Shown here: piece after piece, positions 56,001 through 64,000 of the stretch
Layout of the letters: every line of letters begins with the position of its first letter
How positions within the stretch are numbered: the first letter of the stretch is position 1
Source: Lineus longissimus
Lineage: Eukaryota; Nemertea; Pilidiophora; Heteronemertea; Lineidae
NCBI RefSeq assembly: GCF_910592395.1
Contig: NC_088308.1
Span: 21,653,501 to 21,717,500 of the forward strand
Direction: 5' to 3'
DNA: 64,000 nt
Notes under the pieces: model-generated
What the model saw: the letters and a program-made list of their open reading frames with translations, nothing else
What the model was told of the DNA's origin: nothing
The model's database searches: none
Position numbers and translations under genes: made by a program

Positions 56001-58416
56001 TCGGTTCAAGTACAAGTTGGAGCACTTTATTACCTCATTGCTCAGTGGATGAGACGCCGTAACATATTTTTGTGGTAAGGCCACTCAAGATCATATGTGT
56101 ATAATAGTTCACCTGCAGTAGATTTGCATCCCGATTTGGGTGATCATTTTGGTCACATCACTTGCGAGAAGCTAGTATAATCTCAGGGTTTTAACGAACG
56201 ACCAAAATAACCTCCTCATTAGTTCTGATAAAAATTGTATTGTAATTTATTTTCGCAGATGCAAAATACATATATAGATCAGTCGAAAAAACTTCAGGCA
56301 AGTTCTGAAATAAAGCCTGGATTGATGTACATCTTCAACCCACTAGCTGTACTGATTGGCATCCCACTATTGTCATGTTTAAACTTCTATGATTCTGCAA
56401 ATCCACGATATTTCATCCGTCTGAGTAAGTGAGAACTTAATTAATGTCATTATAAAACAAGGCATTGTTCCACCTCATTAGTTCCTTTTAAGGCCTGATT
56501 CCACAAATACAGGTTACCCTCACAGTTTTGCTGATCTCACTGGCCTTTGTGGTCATTTAATACGGAGCTAATAACTCATGATGTTACAAAGTTAATCGTA
56601 TGGCTATGAAATCCAGGAGATTTCGATGATGTGGCTAAGCAACCACAAGTGCTGCCCCTGGTTCGTTGACCGGTGTTAACGAGATCAGATCGCAAGATAC
56701 CACATAGTGTTTTTGATCGTTCAGGCCAAAGGTACCCAGTTGAACTCTAAGGAGTGTGACCAGACACCAAAAGATAGGGAGGCCTAACCAATGCTCTTTC
56801 ACGATGTCAACTAATGCTGGTCAACTATGACACCGGCCGCCCAAGGCTGGTAACATTACTATTTGTGATCACGCTGTTACAGTTAAGTGACCAGAGGTCA
56901 GCCAAGTATACCTTTGGCCAGATCTATCTGAAAAGCACATAGTATTGCATGCCTGTTGTTTGGCCAAATCACAGCAGTGTGTATTCCCAGCTATAATCTT
57001 ATTTCAGGCATAGGTGTCACATTTGGAGTCTTCTCTGCGCTGATGGCAGGTTTGGTACAGTATTCTATTAATCCGGGTCCAGAAGGAAACCAAACAGATA
57101 AAAAGACCAGTATTTGGGCGCAGGTTCCACAGTTTGCCTTCATTGGGATAGGGGAAGTCTTCACTGAGGTTGCTGGTCAGTATGAAAAAGGACCAAGCAA
57201 CTCCCAATCTCTGCAATTCCACTTACATTAGATCACAGTCTTTCATTAGGCTGTCTGTTCACCTGGCTGTTCAGTTTAGCAGGAGATCCTGCAGACTAGC
57301 ACTAAAGTATTCTTGTGCGTTCCTGTGTAGAGGGTGCAAAAAATACACACCGGCAAGTGTACCATTCATGACCTCTTGGCAGAATGTTTGTGCTATTTTT
57401 CTGATGTTTTTTCAGAACTGCCTTAAAAGAGAAACTCTGAAAGTGCTGGCCTTGCAATAAAGCCCTCTACTACTCATTTTCTAACATGCTCTCTGCCCTT
57501 TTTACAAGATCGGTTTTTGCGGCTGATTTTAAAAGATGTGTATCTTACAGCAAAGTGTCTGTCAAAATCCTGACGTTTGTCCATCCCTAATGGCACTGAA
57601 GAGCCAATGTACTGTAGTTTAAAATTATTCCAAATCTGTCATGTTTCATCATTTCCTTGTAGGGTATGAAATAGCATATGCTGAGAGCCCTCCTGGGATA
57701 GAAGGCATCGTCACAGCTATGTTCTCATCCTCCTTTGGTGCTGGAAGCCTCATCGGATCTGTACTCTACTACAATTTTTCAAAACCATGTAAGTATACAT
57801 TCTGTTGCCATCTCTGCAGGAGGATCAGGCGCATGTCTTTAGTTTCGGAGGCAAATTTAGGCATAAATCAAATGATCAAATGACACTCTCACCTCCTGTA
57901 TTGTATTGCATTGATGAGAGCAATAGACATGGACATCTACAGCAGACTATTTCCAAACAAAGAGGAAGCTGCATATGGAACATTTTGCTATTGATTGCTT
58001 TAACAAATACATTAGGTTTTCAGTCCTTGAAGAAGTGCCTACCTCAACTAACAATGGTAAACTTTTGATGATTTTACAGCATCAGTATTGAACAAGGAAT
58101 TTCGCGAACTTATCAATTGTACCAACTTCTTTCAGATGATATTGAATGGTTGTACTTCATCTTCACTATAGTCACAGCCATCATGATTCCACTCATAATC
58201 ATCTACAGCCGCTTTTACAAACTTGGAAAGTATAGAAAATACCGCATGAGCACACTGCAGGGAGGCACGAACAGTGGACTGATGCATAGTCAAAGTCAGA
58301 CAAGTTTCAATAATACGGATGATGTGGATGAATTCTCACCTCTCGACACTTCAAATCATATTGATCAAGACTTTTTTAGTGACTCTGAAATTGATACATG
58401 TGCACCGACAAGGTGA
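53053..58416 (+). CDS. SLC15/POT-family transporter (solute carrier family 15 member 4-like)
   Basis: Ten coding exons, all phase-consistent, give 545 aa: 53053-53275, 53525-53626, 54270-54334, 54547-54677, 55072-55259, 55531-55718, 56259-56424, 57008-57175, 57663-57788, 58136-58416. About 12 hydrophobic segments fit the major facilitator fold. Family marks are GGILGDVTLGR (85-95, PTR2 signature), KANVVPFGAQQV (149-160, with the TM4 lysine), WYTWCLNLG (174-182, the FYxxINxG position) and GEVFTEVAGYEIAYAESPPG in TM10. POT proteins carry di/tripeptides or histidine into the cytosol with protons; SLC15A4 does so at lysosomes. The TM1 motif ExxER is absent: the matching place reads HTLHS (33-37). 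The soluble tail (DDVDEFSPLD...) is acidic. The H-exon donor is GTCAGT, unusual but valid. Substrate and coupling are therefore uncertain. Confidence 0.92.
53715..53915. repeat. Imperfect palindromic repeat, copy 1 (intron of SLC15-like gene)
   Basis: The right half, GGTGTTTGGTAAGGCAACCA then 'agggaggcatcaatttctatcctaaaaca', matches 59878-59940. The left half, 'gttgatacttagggtattcactgtctcaccaaacac', is an imperfect inverted copy of the right half. It lies in the second intron of the transporter gene. Confidence 0.6.
54000..54165 (-). mobile_element. tRNA-derived SINE in SLC15-like intron
   Basis: On the minus strand the element starts GGCAGCCGCATAGTGCTTAG, has a box B-like GTTCGAAAC (54097-54105) and continues into a conserved body, CTCGAGCAAGGCTTTTTAAA, then ACTTGCTTCACTCCACC. 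That body resembles central domains shared by tRNA SINEs of many animals and the tails of the elements at 35090 and 55735. It lies antisense in the second intron of the transporter gene. Confidence 0.7.
55735..55940 (+). mobile_element. SINE-like body/tail fragment in SLC15-like intron
   Basis: 'cctgagcgagacacttctccccacttgg' followed by 'aaacccagatgaacaaatggaacccgggaaccc' matches in order the body of the element at 54000-54165 (GAGC.AG.C.CTT, CCC.ACTTG) and continues past it. No tRNA-like head with boxes A and B is evident here, so this is probably a truncated copy, in sense orientation. Confidence 0.5.
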
Positions 58417-58884
58417 TCTAGGGTAAAATGAAATACAACAAAACTGCTGTCTTAATCCAAGATGGCATTTGTATTCCTGCAATTTATGTTGGAGGTTTTG
58501 CAACTTTTTGTAACACGCTTCCCTTGCTGCTAGCCCACTCAGATCACAGTCTCATGCCACCTTTTGAAAATGAGCAGCATCACATGTTTTTGGAGTATTA
58601 TATTTGGATAACACCAGTGCTTTGTATACAGTGCTTTAAAAATGCAATATTTTAGATTTCTGTGATTTTTACAGTATGATTAATTGTAGATTTAAAGTAT
58701 TTGTGATAAGTATCAAAACGCATTTGTCCTTCCACATGTACTGTGATTTCTGTGTGAAAATGTGCCAGAATATTATTCGAGAAAATTCGACTTCGAGCTT
58801 TTGAATGATAGAATATGTGAGAAAATCTTGGATTTTTGCAGTCAGATAGTTAATGTACCATTTGTATGTGTTTTTATGGATATC

Positions 58885-58890
58885 ATTAAA
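58885..58890 (+). terminator. Candidate poly(A) signal of the SLC15-like gene
   Basis: ATTAAA about 470 bases after the stop codon, followed by a T-rich stretch. The interval 58417-58884 has no coding features and is read as 3' UTR. Confidence 0.35.
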
Positions 58891-58929
58891 CTTGTATTCA
58901 GGAAATTTTGAATACTTTAATAATTTGTT

Positions 58930-61900
58930 CCCCAACCCCTCTCCGAAAGCACTTTAGTTCACCTTGATGAGCTGATCCCAATGTAGAGGTAGAAAATTTC
59001 CCCCTGGAGAAAGTGTCCAGCCCGATTGTATTCCGTGGGATTATGGTATGTGGTTCTACACAGGCCATGACCGTCTATATGAAGTCCTTTGTTCCCACAA
59101 CATTCTATCCGAGGAAATTTGTACTGTACCAGCACAAAAATGGCATCGTAGCAAAAACAAAATAAAACGTTCTTCTTGCCTAGTAGTAGCCTGTTCATTG
59201 AATGGTGAATGAGGGAAGAAGTCGAGTATATTTTTGTCATCGGCTGGAGATGTATGATTGGTACAACTCGACAGATTGTCAGTTTTTATCATTCCTTTCT
59301 TTGTCAAATGTGTTCATGTGTTCAAACGTCTGGACCAAAGTAACAACATGAATTGCATATCCGGTCAGCCAGGTTGGGTTCTTACAACCAGTGTGATAAT
59401 TCTGTTGATTCTCCGCCTTTGATTTGTGCCAATACAAATAATTATCCAGTATAAAGCAACAAGGACACAAACATATTTATCATTATCCGTGATATAATAT
59501 TACAACATCTACATAAAAGATCCCGACAAGATGCAACTCGGCCAAATAACAGACACCTAAAACATAGAGAAGCGTATGTTCCATATGTCAAGTTACACAC
59601 AAATGGATAAAGTACAAAATGTACAGGTGACTAGATTGTGCTTTTAGCATCCATTACTCCATATCAAGAGCAGATCACGGACATAACCAGTAAAAATATT
59701 GCAGATGTATCAGTAGCAATTTATGCTCTATCCCTATTTGGAATTGATGAGCAGACTCCTCCTTTAGAAGGACTTGGAACTTAAACTGGACTTTAAACAG
59801 TGCCGACTCTACACGCATTTTTGCCAATGATACCGAACTGGAGGTATTGGTTGTCTCACCAAACAGCTCCACCAAAGTGGTGTTTGGTGAGTCAACCAAC
59901 ATCGGCAGGGAGGTATCAATTTCTATTCTAAAACACCTCAAACTAAAAACAATGTAATGTGATTTGGCTGCTTATTGGTATTTTCCATATTTTGCTTTAA
60001 CACTAGCATTAATGGAGGCAACCATAACCGCTACAGTCAAACCAAGGCACAGTAGGCCCATAGTGCATCATGCACTGTAAAATGTGGTTCTTTGTCATCA
60101 AGGTGTTTTAGAATATGATATTTACTGAGAAGACATGTTGGCCTGATTTCCTATTTATAAGTCTTAGTTCACAAAAACGTCACATTATCACGTTCTACAC
60201 TGTATAGTTCATGTGTCACGCAAGTCAGGGGTTAACACAAGAACTTTCAGTGTGACACATACCAACATGCAAGTAGACTTCACATAGGAAATGAAGGTTT
60301 TATTCATTTCCCACTTGATGTGTGACACATGAAGCAAGTCATGTGACAACACATAAAGCAAGACATGTGACTTCCACTTAAACTCGGCTTGATTCTAGAT
60401 TGCTGTTCTGCTTGAACCATTGCACTATTTTTAGCTCTGATGATTTAATTAGATCAATACACGGCACGGAAACTAAATAAGAACAGGCCGCAGAAAATCA
60501 CAAAATAATCAATAGACATATTCATTATAGTCCATTCGTAATTGCTTCGTCTGCTGGTTGGACTTCGCAATTTCTGATTATAAATAATACTAGCCACAGC
60601 AGAAGTTATTTGAAGCTTTTACTGTTGTTATTGTTTATACCGTACGTAATAAATATATCAGCTGGATCACACAGAGCTCCTGAGCATTGCACAAAAGCAA
60701 AATAATAGATAATTGCAGACTTTAGCATATGATTACGCAGCACATGTACACGATTTATACATGTCCTGTTTTTAAAACTTGCATCCTCAGTCATGAAATT
60801 AAAGTCTCCCCACGAACAGGAGACATCACTTTTTGCCGTCCCTTTTTGAAAACACATCCGAGCATCCAATGTACATGTACAAATACATATATTGATACAA
60901 TCAACATACTACATGTACTATCGTGTCAACTGTTTGTACCACTGTCGGCTGTTCTGTGTTGCCTGTTGTGTTGGATGACATTGACAACCTGCAGTTTTTA
61001 CAAACTTTGGAAATTTGGCACTCGTTAACTGAACTCTCAGTCTCACCCGGCACATATATGTGCTTGTTGCATCGCATAAAATGTACACTGGATATGTTTT
61101 CATCAAAAACGATCGAGTGATTCATGTAATAAATAAAATAACATATCCAATGACAGTGAAAAATCTTGCAAAGATGGAGTCATTCAAAGCCAAAGGGTAA
61201 AAATTGACATAATGCTGTGCGAAGATGTTTCTCACATTCACAAACAATACCCCTTTTATAGACACCATTTATGTCATTATCCAATAACAACTGCCGACTG
61301 ACGGCATCCTTCCAGAGGCTCATTAAACCACAATTTGTACCAACTGTGCAATGACAAATACTGATGGACGATTTAATTGTCGATAATTATTTCTGTTTGC
61401 CTGCATGTATAGACAACTGCACAACAAAGTGGTCGAACCATACTTTTTCTGGTTGTCCCATTTGTCAAGCGCTACTGCATCAAACTGACGTCTGATAAAA
61501 TGATGTCTGAAACTGTATATTTTTGAATGATTAAATATCGAGATCATTCATGAATGATATCAACTTATAATGCTGCAGATTATATCTACATGTACCTGTA
61601 AAGCAGAAAATTCATGTATACACATCAGTCGTCAGTAAAGCACAGCTGAATTTAATGACTAAGAGTGCTGAAAACATGGCTAGGATATTTCTGAGAAAAA
61701 GAAATGTCTCTATACAATAAAAATCAAACGTAAGTGCTGTGCTGGTAATTTAAAGGACACAAAAGGAGAATTTTATGGATTACAAGAGCATTGTCGACCT
61801 AGATAGGATATGAATTGCAACTTTTCCTGTACTATAGTGGACAACTCCAGAATGTTTTGACACTTTTATACAGAGCTAAGACCATGTTTTCAGCATCATG

Positions 61901-61946
61901 AATATGAATTACAGTACTATTATTGACATGAGAATACACTAATATG
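58930..61946. other. Intergenic DNA between convergent SLC15-like and DCUN1D3 genes
   Basis: No coding exon recognised. The two flanking genes converge, so part must be the DCUN1D3 3' UTR (minus strand); TTTATT at 60299-60304 (AATAAA on the minus strand) is one possible signal. The repeat at 59740-59950 is listed separately. Open frames near 60600-61120 overlap on both strands and have no domains. Confidence 0.4.
59740..59950. repeat. Imperfect palindromic repeat, copy 2
   Basis: The core 'ggttgtctcaccaaac' ... 'gtttggtgagtcaacc' is a near-perfect inverted pair around 59850-59900. The following 'cggcagggaggtatcaatttctattctaaaacacct' matches the element at 53715-53915. Two copies in 6 kb indicate a small fold-back repeat family. 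Confidence 0.65.
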
Positions 61947-62825
61947 TCATTCTTTGCTAGGTTCAATATTCTGATTTTGGCGATCATTTTCATATTCTAC
62001 AAAGTCATCAAAAAGACTAGGCCACGCCTCAGTATCATCATAAGTGGTCAAATCTTCTCCGACAATTTCGGTGAAGTTCAGAAACATGTCCCAAGTGTCT
62101 TTTGGCACTCCGCGAATACAAGGATGTTGCTCAAGGAAGAATATCCACCTTTTAAGAATTTGAGGTTCAGTTTGTGAGAATACCAATTTCCATAAATCTC
62201 TAGCCAAGTCGGCCGGTAAAGTTCTTTGTCCGATTTCAGCGTCTAAACCAAACTTGTAAGTCCACCTATAAAACTCTTTGAAAGCGTCTTTGTTTTGTAC
62301 TTCCAGTAACATATCAGGGAATTTGGACTGTATTCCCTTAATGGAGTCAACTTTCAGTGATTTGCAGCCGGAAATAAACTGAGGGCGAGTAAAACGACAC
62401 ATTGTATCTGCTTGAAACTTCCAAGCAAGCACCAGAATGCGAAAGTCATCAGGTTTGACGTCAAGATCACAACAAAACCTCTCAACTCCCTCTGCTAAAA
62501 TAACGTCCTCGTCCGGCTCTTTATACTGTTCAAATAGGGAGTTAATTTTACTCTCTGAGTAGTCCCTAAGTGTGAGGGACAAACGTTTGGAATCTCCACT
62601 AGATTTTCTAATCGGAGGTAATTTAGGGTACTGGTAGCCGGATCGTTTCTCTGAATCACTTCGCTCAACAGATGCACTGTGTGCTGTTGCTTTCGTGTCA
62701 GACATGTGAGTCGATTGTTGCGAGGCGCGATGATAAGACTGAGTGTTTCGAACAGATTCCGATGAGCGTGGTTGGCCATTCTGAGCTGGATGGTTTGGTT
62801 CTTCACAGGAGAAACACTTGCCCAT
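61947..62825 (-). CDS. DCUN1D3: DCN1-like protein 3 (DCUN1D3), cullin neddylation co-factor
   Basis: A single uninterrupted coding exon of 292 aa (human 304). The N-terminus MGKCFSC has Gly2 and Ser6, fitting the N-myristoylation consensus, and Cys4/Cys7 as possible palmitoylation sites; DCUN1D3 is the membrane-bound member of its family. Residues 8-88 are polar and probably disordered. The PONY/DCUN1 domain covers about 90-278: ILAEGVERFCCDL, FRILVLAWKFQADTMCRFTR, FGLDAEIGQRTL, LWKLVFSQ, KDTWDMFLNF and EAWPSLFDDFVE, which ends with conserved parts of the cullin-binding surface. It promotes or restrains NEDD8 transfer to cullins, recruiting them to the plasma membrane. The start is the only ATG giving the lipidation signal. 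An acceptor-like TTTTTCTGTTCTAG upstream (minus strand, about 62912-62925) suggests a 5' UTR intron. Confidence 0.95.
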   Translation of the reverse strand: MGKCFSCEEPNHPAQNGQPRSSESVRNTQSYHRASQQSTHMSDTKATAHSASVERSDSEKRSGYQYPKLPPIRKSSGDSKRLSLTLRDYSESKINSLFEQYKEPDEDVILAEGVERFCCDLDVKPDDFRILVLAWKFQADTMCRFTRPQFISGCKSLKVDSIKGIQSKFPDMLLEVQNKDAFKEFYRWTYKFGLDAEIGQRTLPADLARDLWKLVFSQTEPQILKRWIFFLEQHPCIRGVPKDTWDMFLNFTEIVGEDLTTYDDTEAWPSLFDDFVEYENDRQNQNIEPSKE

Positions 62826-64000
62826 TTGTACTACAATCCTCCTTACAGTTTGTTTTACCTATGATCTACTGAAAGCACCTTCAAAGTTTTATCCTTCATT
62901 CCACATAAACCTAGAACAGAAAAAGAAGGTAAAATAAATGAACGACACCAACAACGAGGAATGGCTTCCTCATAGTTTAGACTGGTACGTCGTCAACTAT
63001 CGTGATTTGATGTTTAGAATGTACCAGAATCGACCTTTTCAAAGAAGTTTGTTCGGGGGCCGACCACCTTTTAATGGTCACTCATGTGACGTAGCACAAC
63101 ACTTAAGTTAAAAGAACTTCTGTCCCTGATATGGCGATGGTATTGGTACGGTTTGCGTATGAAACCGACCAATCAGCATAACCCACTCTTTGGATGTACA
63201 GCAATTATGTACAGTACACTGTGGAGTGTAGATTCAAATATTTTATTGAACTGTAGTGTATTAACACTATTTACAGTAGGCAGCCAGTGCAGTGCATTTT
63301 GTACAGCCCTGCCAACCTGCAGTCAAGGACCAGACTTCCAGGGCGTTTTTACAATGGTTTCTGTCAGCTATAATACAACAAACGCCATACCTATATCAAA
63401 TCATAACTCCTCTTTCTTTTAAAATCGATTGCGGTGTTCTCAAGGGGCTTCTTTGACCCACGTTTATATTTTTTTCAGGATGAAATGTTGACGTTTTGTT
63501 CTATCATGTCTATAGAAATGGAGGCCATCCATTTACAGGAAGTGACGTAGCGGGTGCTATATGCTCATGGTCGATGTTGTATCCAATCCGCGTTAGCAGG
63601 TCATGTGATCTTTGAGATTTCGCGGAAAATGATATTGTAAACAAACGCACGTGCGCAGTTCAAATGGCAACAATTGCTTTGGGTTTTCGCGGTGTTTTCA
63701 AAAGGGTTTCTTAACACCTTCAGCGCCGGTGTTTCCCCCCCTTTTCAGAGCTCCCCCAGAAAAAAAGTATAAGAGATGGCTGCATAAGGTCTTTTGCAGT
63801 AACTTCTCCAAGACAAGGTCTTCTTGAATCAATAGAGTTATGTTAGCTAACCTCCTTTACTATATTTTATTTTTTGGTTCAAAGATGACCAAAATTGACC
63901 AAAATGACCCCCTTTCACACACCCCCCCGACCCCCCTAAAAATTCCCGGTGTCGGACTTGGGTGTCGGAACAGCTTTATATATTTTGTTATTCAGTGGTT
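62826..64000 (-). promoter_or_regulatory. DCUN1D3: DCUN1D3 5' UTR, probable UTR intron and promoter region
   Basis: No coding exon recognised. A good 3' splice site lies about 85-100 bases upstream of the start codon on the minus strand. Further up, an ETS/CRE-like composite AGGAAGTGACGTAG lies at 63537-63550, another TGACGTAG near 63087, and a CpG-containing GCACGTGCGCAG near 63646, as expected near a housekeeping promoter. The first exon and transcription start cannot be placed. The open frame at 63153-63422 is not supported. Confidence 0.4.

Overview
The window is animal nuclear DNA, most likely from a marine invertebrate bilaterian. Coding regions are split by GT-AG introns with consistent phases. 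Genes are far apart, there are poly(A) signals rather than operons, and much of the intergenic DNA is repeats (tRNA-derived SINEs, a non-LTR retrotransposon tail, fold-back elements, minisatellites). All five recognised proteins belong to families also found in vertebrates. The phylum cannot be fixed from sequence alone.

Layout. (1) 845-4109, + strand: a UBALD-family gene in three coding exons; its last 3' splice site lies in a 51-bp tandem duplication. (2) 4.9-12.5 kb: intergenic, with a degenerate ~110-bp minisatellite and a perfect 22-bp inverted repeat. (3) 12.6-19.2 kb, + strand: FOXJ1, the master regulator of motile cilia, with a GC-richer promoter, a probable 5' UTR exon, and two coding exons split inside the forkhead domain. 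(4) 19.2-31 kb: intergenic. Two separated arrays of the same 71-bp unit bracket a degraded LINE 3' end. (5) 31.0-36.6 kb, - strand: a complete 14-exon WBP11 gene (splicing factor) with a tRNA-derived SINE in one intron. (6) 36.8-53 kb: repeat-rich. It holds a fold-back element, a dispersed family carrying perfect DR3 nuclear-receptor half-site pairs, duplicated exon-like units that can be joined in frame into an unrecognised 71-aa product, a decayed C2H2 zinc-finger array and further repeats. (7) 53.1-58.4 kb, + strand: a complete 10-exon SLC15/POT-type transporter that lacks the family's ExxER proton-coupling motif. (8) 61.9-62.8 kb, - strand: an intronless DCUN1D3 coding region, probably N-myristoylated.

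The genes do not form a pathway; this is ordinary animal gene order. UBALD and FOXJ1 lie next to each other on the same strand, as UBALD2 and FOXJ1 are close neighbours at human 17q25.1, so this may be an ancient linkage. The most interesting points are the ExxER-less SLC15 protein, the SUMO-site/CtBP-motif tail of FOXJ1, CRE and E2F motifs in FOXJ1 introns, the repeat-borne DR3 sites, and the unexplained exon-like units at 40.3-47.9 kb. No virus, CRISPR array, rRNA gene or intact tRNA gene was seen.
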